From IMG/VR virus record IMGVR_UViG_3300037071_000880, positions 1 through 27,739 of that record: DNA of 27,739 bases. One strand, given 5' to 3'. The notes beneath the pieces are model-generated. The model was not told the origin of the DNA and did not search any database. It worked only from the letters and a program-made list of their open reading frames with translations. Every line of letters begins with the position of its first letter. Position 1 is the stretch's first letter. Shown piece by piece: positions 15,749 to 23,078 of this stretch. The stretch is from a virus. The translations under genes and the position numbers were made by a program.

Positions 15749-15776
15749 TTGACAGGTAAGGAAACAGGCGTATGAT
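15749..15776 (+). promoter_or_regulatory. Strong rightward early promoter
   Basis: TTGACA (15749-15754) and TATGAT (15771-15776) are separated by 16 bases, a near-consensus sigma70 promoter. Transcription would start near 15783, giving a leader of about 40 bases before the first rightward gene at 15824. The context GGGGGTTGACAGG is shared with the second rightward promoter near 21026. Confidence 0.8.
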
Positions 15777-15823
15777 AAGTTTTGGTGTAGTTCATCCATC
15801 AACGTGATAATTGGAGAATATTC

Positions 15824-16171
15824 ATGACGGCATATTTAATGAAGAAAAGAATAGAGAAGACAACAGTATATTTCGTATTGAGAACAAGAATGGATGAGAA
15901 TACAAATATGACAGTTACAAGAGTATTGAACAAAGCATGGAAAAGTAGAAGTCACGCTGTGCGCGCGAGAGATTTCATCAATAAATGGGAAGGGAGAAAT
16001 GATGGAAAGATGATAGAGAATTTCATCTTTCTTCCGTGGGATAAGAAAGAAATACATGTGGAATTTGGAGATGATGGAATATCATGTATTGTGCTCGCGC
16101 CCACACAATCAACAGAAAAGATTAAACATATTCCAATAGAGATAAGAATGAAGGTTGTTGATAATGAATAA
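15824..16171 (+). CDS. Unknown early protein, first gene of rightward operon (115 aa)
   Basis: GGAGA lies seven bases before ATG 15824, and the strong early promoter is 50 bases upstream. The product is basic at the N-terminus (MKKRIEKTTVYFVLRTRMD), with a central helix holding KAWKSRSHAVRARDFINKWEG and a strand-rich C-terminal half (IHVEFGDDGISCIVLAPTQ). I recognise no family. Lys codons are mostly AAA, and the gene is A-rich compared with its neighbours. Being the first early gene, it may be a takeover or anti-defence protein, but nothing in the sequence shows this directly. Confidence 0.75.
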   Translation: MTAYLMKKRIEKTTVYFVLRTRMDENTNMTVTRVLNKAWKSRSHAVRARDFINKWEGRNDGKMIENFIFLPWDKKEIHVEFGDDGISCIVLAPTQSTEKIKHIPIEIRMKVVDNE

Positions 16172-16256
16172 CAATCCGTGTTACAATTTCACGGGAACTT
16201 TCACCGGGTATTTGACTCCAACAGTAACGGATACCGTGGCCGTCTCCACGGAATGA
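16164..16256 (+). CDS. Possible 30-residue microprotein
   Basis: ATG 16164 overlaps the stop of the preceding gene by eight bases and has GAAGG about nine bases upstream. The frame encodes MNNNPCYNFTGTFTGYLTPT, then a Thr/Val-rich end of ten residues, a strand-like pattern unlike random translation. It fills an otherwise empty 106-base gap before the next gene. A CCGTGG/CCACGG hairpin (16234-16251) overlaps its end and could instead be the reason this gap exists. Too short to be sure. Confidence 0.35.
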   Translation: MNNNPCYNFTGTFTGYLTPTVTDTVAVSTE

Positions 16257-16277
16257 GATAGAGAAAGGAAAGATAGT

Positions 16278-16490
16278 ATGTATTCTTTGAGCACTAAACA
16301 AGTTGTTCCTCTCCATGTTCTCTGTGGAGAATGGCAAGAGATTCTTAGTTCGGATGGTACGAGGTTTTGCGTTGTCGTGGGCAACAAAGAGAAAGCACAA
16401 GAAGTAGTAGATGAATTGAATGCACAATTCAAACGAACATTTGTAGAATCTCCAGATTATGATCCTTCACAATCTCCTATAAAGGAGTAA
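16278..16490 (+). CDS. Unknown small early protein (70 aa)
   Basis: AAGGA precedes ATG 16278 by eight bases. The product has two or three strands and a helix: LHVLCGEWQEILSSDGTRFC, VVVGNKEKAQEVVDELNAQF. It ends in an acidic, Pro-containing tail. The strand-strand-helix pattern looks like a compact folded domain. I recognise no family. It lies five bases before the next gene in what appears to be one early operon. Confidence 0.7.
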   Translation: MYSLSTKQVVPLHVLCGEWQEILSSDGTRFCVVVGNKEKAQEVVDELNAQFKRTFVESPDYDPSQSPIKE

Positions 16491-16495
16491 TCATC

Positions 16496-16876
16496 ATGCC
16501 ACCTATTGAACAACGTGAAAACAATACCGATCATTTTTTCATTCCACAGGAGATGCAAATGCTTGAACAAAAGGAAATGCTAGGAGTAATGAACGCGAGA
16601 GATAAAGCCACGCGTGCTATTAACGATTACACCTCTTTTCTCTGTAAACAAGGAATCATGGGACACATGACAATTGATGATTACATTAACAATTGCTTGG
16701 CTCTAGCACCCGTGAGAGATTATCTACACTTCGCGGATGATCATTGCAATCCTACATTAGATGATGGTATCAAGCGTTGCCTTGAACAACATCACACTAG
16801 AAACATACGAATCCATATTAGCTTGAAAATCAAAGAGTATATTGATGGTGATCTTCGCGCGCGAAACGCGAGCTAG
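16496..16876 (+). CDS. Unknown early protein (126 aa)
   Basis: AAGGAG precedes ATG 16496. The product is mostly helical, charged and His-rich towards the end (RDYLHFADDHCNPTLDDGIK, then RCLEQHHTRNIRIHISLKIK). The cysteines and histidines are not in a recognisable metal-binding spacing. I recognise no family. It belongs to the first rightward operon, with closely spaced genes on both sides. Confidence 0.7.
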   Translation: MPPIEQRENNTDHFFIPQEMQMLEQKEMLGVMNARDKATRAINDYTSFLCKQGIMGHMTIDDYINNCLALAPVRDYLHFADDHCNPTLDDGIKRCLEQHHTRNIRIHISLKIKEYIDGDLRARNAS

Positions 16877-16915
16877 GAACCACTATCATCTTCTCCACTC
16901 TCAAAAGGAATCATC

Positions 16916-17134
16916 GTGAATCAATCAACACCCAATTCACTTGACAACCATTTCTGGATTATGACTCCATTAGGCGCAACTTGGGGACATCGCGCCGATG
17001 ATCGACGTTTCTGGCATGTAACACACAGGAATGTCCATATTATCTGGGGAGGAATAATGGATGATTATGGAAATCTTGTCCATTCTCCTGTATACTGGCA
17101 ACCATATTCGGAGCGAACCGCAGAATATCATTAA
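16916..17134 (+). CDS. Unknown early protein with GTG start (72 aa)
   Basis: The frame starts with GTG at 16916 behind AAAAGGAATCATC. The product is Trp/His-rich (FWIMTPLGATWGHRADDRRF, then WHVTHRNVHIIWGG) and ends in an aromatic segment. Repeated aromatic residues suggest small antiparallel strands. I recognise no family. The gene ends 18 bases before the next start. Confidence 0.65.
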   Translation: MNQSTPNSLDNHFWIMTPLGATWGHRADDRRFWHVTHRNVHIIWGGIMDDYGNLVHSPVYWQPYSERTAEYH

Positions 17135-17152
17135 CAATTATTGGAATCAATT

Positions 17153-18388
17153 ATGGAAACAACCGCAACCATAACCAATGGCGATCTTGCCATATCCGCA
17201 GAAATCACAGAGCGAGAACGAAACGTCGCACTGCTAGGTTTCTTGCCGGAAACAAAGAGTCTCACTCTTTATTGTCATCTTACGGGAGAACCAATTGCAT
17301 CTATGGTTCTCTTGCAACAAGCTGGTAAACTACCTTTCCTATCTCAATGGAAAGAACCACTGTCGTATCATCCGTTGTTTTCATTGCCGCAGAGGCAATT
17401 GCTTTCGTGGACACGACACAATTGGAATATTCTCTTCAAAGCAGCATCAGATCATGTAACTGATGTTCAGAAGAAGCAATTCCAAATTGCCTTCATGGCA
17501 ATATTGCATTCTCTAAAATGTCTAGATCAACAACATCCGGCGCTTCCCACGTTCGATGTTGTCAATTCCAATATGCAGAGACTCATCGAACTCGCATACT
17601 GGTACAATTGGCTGGAAAGTAAGCGCTTTCGCTTTCCAACACTGAGGATCAACAAACTCAATGCGAACTTGAATCTATCGGATATACACACGTATTTTGA
17701 TATCTGTGATTCTGTTCGCCATGATTACGAAACATCAAAGGAAGCAAAATATGAGGAAGCGAAACTCGAAGCTGCGCGCCGCGCCGAAAAATCCGTCGCA
17801 GGAACTCATGTTCGTGCAGTATCCAAGAAACACCTATGGAACTGGTTCCTTTCTTGTATGCAGAACCATGATGCAAAGAAGTTCGCTCGCGCCGAGTGGC
17901 TTGCATGGAAAGAAGAAAAATCAAAACTCTGGTATGCGTCGGATACTGGCATCCTGAAGCATTCACCAGACGAAGTTACCGAGATAGAAGATATGTTCCT
18001 CATTGTCTGTTCACTAGGAACTACTATCTCCCATGCATTCACGAATGAGCTCAATCTCATTCGTGACAAGATCAACAATCACCTCAAGATCTTCTCTCTT
18101 GATATGATTGATACCATCAAGCAACCAAGCGTTCGACGTGTAGGAGTTGATGGGAAACCCGTGGTGATTGCTCCCGTTCATCCCGGAGATACTCCACCAA
18201 ATCCAAATGACTTCGAGAAACGTCATATGTATCTCGTCGCGCGCGCGAAATACGATGTGGCGATCATGCAATACAATGCATGGAAAGAGAAATATGGTGA
18301 AGATCATGAACAAACCGATTCCGAAGATTCTCCAGAAGAATCTAACAAAGACAGCGAGGACAATGATGACGATCAAACTGGCGAGTAA
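17153..18388 (+). CDS. Unknown early protein with strongly acidic C-terminal tail (411 aa)
   Basis: ATG 17153 is preferred over an in-frame TTG at 17141 because GGAA then lies at seven bases. The product is mostly helical (for example LNLSDIHTYFDICDSVRHDY, then ETSKEAKYEEAKLEAARRAE). It ends with about 30 residues dominated by Asp and Glu (from KEKYGEDHEQTDSEDSPEES onward). Acidic tails of this kind occur in single-strand DNA-binding and DNA-mimic proteins, but the end lacks the hydrophobic tip of bacterial SSB. It stands two genes before the helicase, so a replication role is possible. I recognise no family. Confidence 0.8.
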   Translation: METTATITNGDLAISAEITERERNVALLGFLPETKSLTLYCHLTGEPIASMVLLQQAGKLPFLSQWKEPLSYHPLFSLPQRQLLSWTRHNWNILFKAASDHVTDVQKKQFQIAFMAILHSLKCLDQQHPALPTFDVVNSNMQRLIELAYWYNWLESKRFRFPTLRINKLNANLNLSDIHTYFDICDSVRHDYETSKEAKYEEAKLEAARRAEKSVAGTHVRAVSKKHLWNWFLSCMQNHDAKKFARAEWLAWKEEKSKLWYASDTGILKHSPDEVTEIEDMFLIVCSLGTTISHAFTNELNLIRDKINNHLKIFSLDMIDTIKQPSVRRVGVDGKPVVIAPVHPGDTPPNPNDFEKRHMYLVARAKYDVAIMQYNAWKEKYGEDHEQTDSEDSPEESNKDSEDNDDDQTGE

Positions 18389-18419
18389 GCAACCACTCTC
18401 AAGGATGCCAAAGGAAATC

Positions 18420-18728
18420 ATGATGGTAAAACCTACGATGCCTGATAACCTTGCGCGCGAGTGGATTCGTACAGAATTTAATCTACCATCCTCTCTCGCT
18501 GATCTCTGTGATGAATATTTCATGCGAGTTTGGACTGGTTCTTTTGTTGATGAAAGCATTCAAGATGGTGTTCTCCACGGTCGCAGCGATTCTTGGATCG
18601 TACATTTCCAGAGTACACCAGAGATTATCAAGAACTCTGAACGTGTGGCTTGCAGCTTTCGTAAGTATCGTGGTGGCAACTATGTAGTTGTCAAAGTGTG
18701 GAATGCAGCAATAGCAATGAAGGATTGA
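18420..18728 (+). CDS. Unknown early protein (102 aa)
   Basis: The open frame extends far upstream inside the previous gene, but the sensible start is ATG 18420 or the next codon, with AAAGGA just before. The product MMVKPTMPDNLAREWIRTEF continues with a helix (SLADLCDEYFMRVWTGS) and ends in strands (CSFRKYRGGNYVVVKVWNAA). I recognise no family. It starts 31 bases after the acidic-tailed gene in the same operon. Confidence 0.65.
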   Translation: MMVKPTMPDNLAREWIRTEFNLPSSLADLCDEYFMRVWTGSFVDESIQDGVLHGRSDSWIVHFQSTPEIIKNSERVACSFRKYRGGNYVVVKVWNAAIAMKD

Positions 18729-18747
18729 AGGAATCAAGGGATCAATC

Positions 18748-18945
18748 ATGCCAGATATCAACGATTACCGTGGCCGTATCGCACTTTTGTTAATGGCTCT
18801 CAATGATGCTGTAGATATCATTGCGAATCTTGCAAAAATAAGCAACGATGAAACAATCATGCTGAATGCATTGAATTACATTGAAAAATCAACGAAACTT
18901 GTCAATGCTCTTCGTAGAGAACTTGAAGCAGAAAGGAATCAATAA
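18748..18945 (+). CDS. Unknown all-helical small protein (65 aa)
   Basis: AAGGGATCAATC precedes ATG 18748. The product is likely a two-helix hairpin: GRIALLLMALNDAVDIIANL, then TIMLNALNYIEKSTKLVNAL and a charged end. It stops two bases before the helicase start, so translation is probably coupled. It could be a helicase partner, but this rests on position alone. Confidence 0.65.
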   Translation: MPDINDYRGRIALLLMALNDAVDIIANLAKISNDETIMLNALNYIEKSTKLVNALRRELEAERNQ

Positions 18946-18947
18946 CC

Positions 18948-20765
18948 ATGGCTATCTCTCAATCATTTACTGAAAGACTTCGCGCGCAAGCAGAAGCGGC
19001 ACGTCAGCAACTAAAAGAAGCAGAGGAAAAAAGAAGATTGGAAAGAAACGGTTCAACCGAACCGGCGAAGCCGGCGCTAGCGCCACTTTCTCCACCTACG
19101 CAATCATCTACGAAACTTTCAATCGCAGATATTCTTCGCGCCCAACAGGAGAAGAAAGATGCAACACCACCAGAAATCATTGTTCCTTCTGCGGAAGCAA
19201 TGCAGAAAGCACTTATCGCTCACTCCCTCGGCGCCATTAACTGGAACGATAAGCAACGGCAAGCAATCACATTTGGTACACAGGGAAAATCGTTTGTTCT
19301 TATCGGCGCGGCTGGTACTGGTAAGACGACAACTCTTAAAGGTGTTCTCCAAGCATTAACAGTAAATGAGCTCATTGAACCACTGAAAAGTGGAACAAAA
19401 TATCTGACAACTGGCACTCCTGGTATTGCACTTGTTTCTTATACTCGTCGCGCTGTACGTCAGATTGCAAAACAAATGCCGGAGAATCTTCGCGCCCACT
19501 GTCTTACTATTCACAAACTACTCGAATTCGAACCAATCTTCTATGAAATTCCCGATGCTGATGGGAATCTCAAGAAGACAATGCGATTTGAGCCCACGAA
19601 ACATTCTGGGAATCCACTGCCAAGGGAGTTACGCCGTGTCATTGTTGACGAATCATCTATGGTATCAACTGAGTTGTTCGAAATGCTTCGCGCAGCATTA
19701 CCGGCCAATTGCCAAATTATCTTCCTTGGCGATCTTCACCAGTTGCCCCCCGTATACGGAGAGTCAGTACTTGCTGTTAAATTGCAAGAATTGCCAGTCG
19801 TTGAACTCACTGAAGTATACCGGCAAGCTCTTGATTCACCTATCATTAGGTTGGCGACTGATATCAGAGAAGGACGCGCTATTCCTTTCACCTCGAAGAA
19901 GCGAGAAACTAGCCCTGATGGCAAGTCCAATGTCGTTATCAATCCCTGGCCGCATCGGTTATCCGAAGAAGATGCTATGGACGCTATTTCGCATCAAATC
20001 AAAGCGGTAATCAACTCAGGAAATTTCAATGAAGATGAAGACGTTATTCTCATGCCACACAATGTTGGATTGGGTACCATCGAACTCAACTTACACATTG
20101 CTAATACTCTTGGTCTTCGCCGTAATGCTTGTGTACACCATGTCATCGCAGGATATACACATTGGTACTTGGCGGTTGGGGATCGGGTTCTTGTGGACAA
20201 GCAGGATTGTATCATTCGTAGCATTGATCGCAATCCCAAATATCTTGGAAAGTTGCCAATAGAACCAAGTGAAACTCTTGATCGATGGGGCGCGTATCAA
20301 GACAACAAGGAACATCATCATGTTGAAGAATCGGATATGGATGTTGATGACCTTCTACAACAAATGTCGGAAATCAACGTGGAGGATAAGACGAATCAAG
20401 CGAGTCACACACTCAAACTTGAATCGTTGGATACAGGTGCAATCTTTACAACTGGGGAAGTTGGAGTATTTAGCGGAATGGTATTTTCCTATGCACTTAC
20501 TGTTCATAAGAGCCAAGGATCAGAATGGAGGAGAGTGTTTCTTTTTCTTCACACGAAACACCATGCTATGTGTTCACGTGAGTTGGTATATACCGCGGTG
20601 ACTCGCGCGCGCGAAGACTTGATTATTCTCTGCGAACCAGATCGCCCGGGACAAAGAGGAACACTAACAAAGGCTGCGCAGTCTCCTCGTATCAAAGGAG
20701 ATACGCTTGAAGCAAAGTTGGAATTCTTGAAGTCACGTGCTGAGGAGAAATTAAATGGTAAATAG
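18948..20765 (+). CDS. SF1 DNA helicase (RecD/Dda-like)
   Basis: A 605-residue ATP-dependent helicase. Motifs in order: Q-like segment WNDKQRQAI (99-107), Walker A GAAGTGKTT (120-128), motif II VIVDESS (231-237), motif III IIFLGDLHQLPP (257-268), an arginine region EVYRQAL (289-295), motif V LTVHKSQGSEW (517-527) and motif VI YTAVTRARE (548-556). Residues 1-80 are a charged, partly coiled N-terminal extension. An acidic insertion (about 458-480, ESDMDVDDLLQQMSEINVED) may be a partner-binding loop. Known relatives unwind DNA 5' to 3' in replication or recombination. AAGGA precedes ATG 18948. Confidence 0.9.
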   Translation: MAISQSFTERLRAQAEAARQQLKEAEEKRRLERNGSTEPAKPALAPLSPPTQSSTKLSIADILRAQQEKKDATPPEIIVPSAEAMQKALIAHSLGAINWNDKQRQAITFGTQGKSFVLIGAAGTGKTTTLKGVLQALTVNELIEPLKSGTKYLTTGTPGIALVSYTRRAVRQIAKQMPENLRAHCLTIHKLLEFEPIFYEIPDADGNLKKTMRFEPTKHSGNPLPRELRRVIVDESSMVSTELFEMLRAALPANCQIIFLGDLHQLPPVYGESVLAVKLQELPVVELTEVYRQALDSPIIRLATDIREGRAIPFTSKKRETSPDGKSNVVINPWPHRLSEEDAMDAISHQIKAVINSGNFNEDEDVILMPHNVGLGTIELNLHIANTLGLRRNACVHHVIAGYTHWYLAVGDRVLVDKQDCIIRSIDRNPKYLGKLPIEPSETLDRWGAYQDNKEHHHVEESDMDVDDLLQQMSEINVEDKTNQASHTLKLESLDTGAIFTTGEVGVFSGMVFSYALTVHKSQGSEWRRVFLFLHTKHHAMCSRELVYTAVTRAREDLIILCEPDRPGQRGTLTKAAQSPRIKGDTLEAKLEFLKSRAEEKLNGK

Positions 20766-21009
20766 TATGAGTGAAAGTCCAAATGTTGTATTTGTAGATG
20801 CTGGTAGTCTCATGGATCCTTCACGCGCACTAGATGCTGCAAAGGATCTTGCTCGCGCACTTGGCAGGCCAGTTAACTTGCGAACACTGGTTTGCGAACA
20901 TGAGATTACTTATGCAATTACTTTGATAAGTAGTATCCAAGCTAATGTGACTAACGTAATGATAGCGAAGCAACTAAACGATATCTCAGAGTTCATGCTT
21001 CGCAAATAA
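20755..21009 (+). CDS. Unknown small protein, last gene of first early operon (84 aa)
   Basis: ATG 20755 lies seven bases after AGGAG and overlaps the helicase end by 11 bases, so it is coupled to helicase translation. The product reads MVNSMSESPNVVFVDAGSLM, then a helix DAAKDLARALGRPVNL and two more helices (ITYAITLISSIQANVTNVMI). I recognise no family. A terminator begins nine bases after its stop codon. Confidence 0.65.
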   Translation: MVNSMSESPNVVFVDAGSLMDPSRALDAAKDLARALGRPVNLRTLVCEHEITYAITLISSIQANVTNVMIAKQLNDISEFMLRK

Positions 21010-21018
21010 CTCATCGAC

Positions 21019-21044
21019 GGGGGGCTTGACAGGCTCCCCCTTTT
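21019..21044 (+). terminator. Terminator of the first early operon
   Basis: GGGGGGC (21019-21025) pairs with GCTCCCCC (21033-21040) around the loop TTGACAG, with one bulged base, followed by TTTT (21041-21044). The stem is GC-rich but the U-tract is short, so termination may be partial. The -35 box of the next promoter forms its loop. Confidence 0.6.
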
Positions 21045-21054
21045 GTGTCATACT
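21026..21054 (+). promoter_or_regulatory. Rightward promoter embedded in a terminator
   Basis: TTGACA (21026-21031) and CATACT (21049-21054) are separated by 17 bases: a perfect -35 and a 4 of 6 match -10. It would start the single gene at 21146 with a leader of about 85 bases. The upstream context GGGGGGCTTGACAGG copies that of the main early promoter at 15749. Confidence 0.65.
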
Positions 21055-21145
21055 GTCCGTAGGATGGGAAGTCTATCCCTCCTAGTTTCTAGTTTCCTCA
21101 ACCAGTGGTAATCATTGCCACATTTTCTGAAAGTTCAAAGCGATC

Positions 21146-21949
21146 ATGGCTCACATCCTCCGCTCCTCCGCTCTGTTTGCTGCACTCTCCGCTGGTCTCT
21201 ATCAGGAAGATACTGTTGGTGCTTCCAATGGAACTGGCACGCAAGCACAGAATCCTCCGCAAGCAACTCCTGCTCCCACTCCTGCTCCCGTAGTTATTCC
21301 GGAAGGAATGCGCGGCCAGCAATTCCACTTCCGTCGTGAGAAAATCAAGGCAGAAGGTTCGGAAGAAGTCATCGAAGTTTTCAAGCATCCTACGGTAACG
21401 ATTCCGCTGCCTGTTCCTACCGTTGAAGAATTGAAGGCAATCTTCAATGCTCCTACGCAAGGAGAGGGCGCTCGCGCCGTAGAACAGAAGTACATTCTCG
21501 ATCTGATCTTCGATGCATACTACGATCAAGTTCGTGAACAGATCAATGCTGCGCGCGACGAAGCACCAAAGACTTCCGTATCCGCAGATACGGTGGATTA
21601 TTCCAAGCTGACGATCCTTGCTCTTGCTTCCATGCCCGCATCCGAGCGTGGTTCCAAGGTTTCCGAAGAAGATATGGCTGCATTTCTGCAAGATTACTCT
21701 GCGATCATGCCGGAAGCTTCTGGAAAGGATCCTGCCAAGATCAAGGCGCAAGCTGGTATCTTGGAGAAGGGACTTCGCACTGTTCGCACGGACAAGAAGG
21801 TTCTGGAAATCATGGAGAAACTCCTTACGATCTGGGCGGGAGCGACGCAAAACATGGAAGAACATCAAGAAGTCTACGAGATGCTGACGAATCGTATCAA
21901 GAAGTGGTTGGCAACGGAACCGAAGAATGTTCTGGATTCGATCATGTAA
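21146..21949 (+). CDS. Unknown, probably abundant early protein (267 aa)
   Basis: The gene has its own promoter and a strong terminator, so it is expressed alone. Its codons differ from its neighbours: Lys is nearly always AAG, and C-ending codons are frequent, a sign of high expression. Residues 1-28 (MAHILRSSALFAALSAGLYQ) are mildly hydrophobic, and a Pro/Ala/Gln linker follows at about 33-52. A folded, charged, largely helical body then carries HFRREKIKAEGSEEVIEVFK and VEELKAIFNAPTQ. The C-terminus is helical (VLEIMEKLLTIWAGATQNME). I recall similar proteins in other phages but no function. A long antisense frame here is a codon-bias artefact. Confidence 0.8.
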   Translation: MAHILRSSALFAALSAGLYQEDTVGASNGTGTQAQNPPQATPAPTPAPVVIPEGMRGQQFHFRREKIKAEGSEEVIEVFKHPTVTIPLPVPTVEELKAIFNAPTQGEGARAVEQKYILDLIFDAYYDQVREQINAARDEAPKTSVSADTVDYSKLTILALASMPASERGSKVSEEDMAAFLQDYSAIMPEASGKDPAKIKAQAGILEKGLRTVRTDKKVLEIMEKLLTIWAGATQNMEEHQEVYEMLTNRIKKWLATEPKNVLDSIM

Positions 21950-22003
21950 GATCGAGTACAACTACCTATCTATCCTTTGGGTCCATTGATAGGAAAGTTG
22001 GAG

Positions 22004-22028
22004 AAGCCACCTTCGGGTGGCTTTTTTA
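22004..22028 (+). terminator. Strong rho-independent terminator
   Basis: AAGCCACC (22004-22011) and GGTGGCTT (22016-22023) form an 8-bp stem capped by a TTCG tetraloop and followed by a run of T to 22027. This is close to an ideal intrinsic terminator. It ends the single-gene unit of 21146-21949. TTGACAG follows at once (22029), but no good -10 is found 15-19 bases later. Confidence 0.92.
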
Positions 22029-22110
22029 TTGACAGAGCAGGAACATTTTCATCGGTCCTATTTTTACCAAGACCAAGATTCCTCCTCGATCTAACTTCTG
22101 GAAAAGGATC

Positions 22111-22434
22111 ATGCTGCATCGTCCCTTTGATACCCGAACAATGATACTAGCGTATCTTGGGGAACTTAAGCCAGAAGAATTCATTCCAGTTAGAATTCTC
22201 ATCTTCGATTTGAATTTGCGGTTTACCACTGCGAAGAATACGCTCACGAAATTGGAACAAGATTGGCTGGTGGAAAAGAAGATTACTGTTGACCGCGGTA
22301 CGATGGCAAGTTTTCGTATCTCTCCTACTGCGGTTATGGAGGAGAAGATCAACGGAATAGCAACTGGTAGGTCAGTTCCTTTTGTACCGCCAGAATGGAA
22401 TCCACAGTATGGCCGGCATCCACACGGTCTTTGA
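22111..22434 (+). CDS. Putative winged-helix DNA-binding protein (107 aa)
   Basis: AAGGATC precedes ATG 22111. Residues about 10-72 fit a winged helix: helix EEFIPVRILIFDLNL, recognition-type helix TTAKNTLTKLEQDWL, then a strand-turn-strand wing KKITVDRGTMASFRI. The C-terminus is Pro-rich and extended. Such small proteins often act as transcription regulators or origin-binding factors. It is the first gene after the strong terminator and overlaps the next gene by 26 bases. No ligand-binding domain is present. The fold call is from sequence pattern only. Confidence 0.6.
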   Translation: MLHRPFDTRTMILAYLGELKPEEFIPVRILIFDLNLRFTTAKNTLTKLEQDWLVEKKITVDRGTMASFRISPTAVMEEKINGIATGRSVPFVPPEWNPQYGRHPHGL

Positions 22435-22777
22435 TGTGATTGTAGACAATGGAGTAACTGGAAAGAAACTCGTTATTCCATTTGAAACAAGGAATGATTA
22501 TGAGACTGCACGGACCAGACTTGTCGCACTGTGGACTAAACACAAAGCTACGATACTTGAGATTGCTGGAGAGGATAGCGATCCACTCTTGGCATACAGT
22601 CTGTGTGCAGACTTTAAAAGTGATGGAGACAAGGATGGTAGCAATGGCTCCTCGCGCGGAACATTCTATCTTGGTAAACCACGGCGGAAAATGGCAAAGA
22701 ATTATTCATTTGAAATTGTGGATGATTCTGTTGCAGCGAATGAACTACCAAAGGTAGCAAATGATGACAACAACTAG
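22409..22777 (+). CDS. Unknown early protein (122 aa)
   Basis: The frame runs back to TTG 22382, but ATG 22409 (MAGIHTVFDVIVDNG) with GGAA upstream is the likely start. The product is strand-rich at its N-terminus (HTVFDVIVDNGVTGKKLVIP), helical in the middle (YETARTRLVALWTKHKATIL), and has a Gly/Ser/Asp-rich loop (SDGDKDGSNGSSRG) before YSFEIVDDSV. I recognise no family. It overlaps both neighbours by 17-26 bases, typical of tightly packed early genes. Confidence 0.65.
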   Translation: MAGIHTVFDVIVDNGVTGKKLVIPFETRNDYETARTRLVALWTKHKATILEIAGEDSDPLLAYSLCADFKSDGDKDGSNGSSRGTFYLGKPRRKMAKNYSFEIVDDSVAANELPKVANDDNN

Positions 22778-23078
22778 CGCACAGCATATTCCATCTGCTG
22801 CCGATCTTCCCGCGCGCCCAACCGCTGGCACATACAAAGATATCTGGAATGCACTGAAGAACAACACAACAAAAACCATTGTTGTTCGTTGCAATCCACT
22901 GCACATGGAAACGCTGATTCAAGCAGTGAAGAAAATCAAGAGCACAGAGAATGCTGCAAGGAAACGTCTCGATGATCCGACGGTTGTTCCGCATTATGGA
23001 CGATTGAAAGTGGAGATAGACAAGGATAAACGGACAGTGAAGTTTTCATTAACGTATGCTGTAGGCGACATTGTATGA
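22761..23078 (+). CDS. Unknown early protein (105 aa)
   Basis: AAAGGTAGCAA precedes ATG 22761. The product has a helix-strand-helix middle (TYKDIWNALKNNTTKTIVVR, then MLETLIQ-like HMETLIQAVKKIKSTENAAR) and C-terminal strands (RLKVEIDKDKRTVKFSLTYA). The pattern is that of a small alpha/beta domain. I recognise no family. Its stop overlaps the next start codon (ATGA). Confidence 0.65.
   Translation: MMTTTSAQHIPSAADLPARPTAGTYKDIWNALKNNTTKTIVVRCNPLHMETLIQAVKKIKSTENAARKRLDDPTVVPHYGRLKVEIDKDKRTVKFSLTYAVGDIV

Larger units (their letters stand above)
14989..15823. other. Divergent non-coding control region, candidate replication origin
   Basis: These 835 bases separate leftward from rightward genes and hold no convincing gene. 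From left to right I see a CCAATTGG palindrome and a TCCGGA/TCCGG pair near 15026-15046, a stem-loop (15078-15116), a 15-bp direct repeat pair (15285 and 15350), the left arm of a large inverted repeat, a pyrimidine-rich tract (about 15434-15553), an AT-rich core, a purine-rich tract, the right arm, an operator-like palindrome and a strong rightward promoter. Divergent transcription, AT-rich core and strand-composition switch together suggest an origin of replication combined with early control. That is inference. Confidence 0.6.

Noticed and set aside
19426-20010. Rightward 194-codon frame inside the helicase gene
   Set aside because: Helicase motifs in the main frame span the whole stretch; the alternative frame has no ribosome site.
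21098-21961. Leftward 287-codon frame opposite the abundant early gene
   Set aside because: It is fully antisense to a well-supported gene; strong codon bias (AAG, C-ending codons) removes stop codons from the opposite strand.
22029-22034. TTGACA directly after the strong terminator, as a third early promoter
   Set aside because: No -10 resembling TATAAT at 15-19 bases (TCGGTC at 17); noted only as part of the recurring TTGACAG context.
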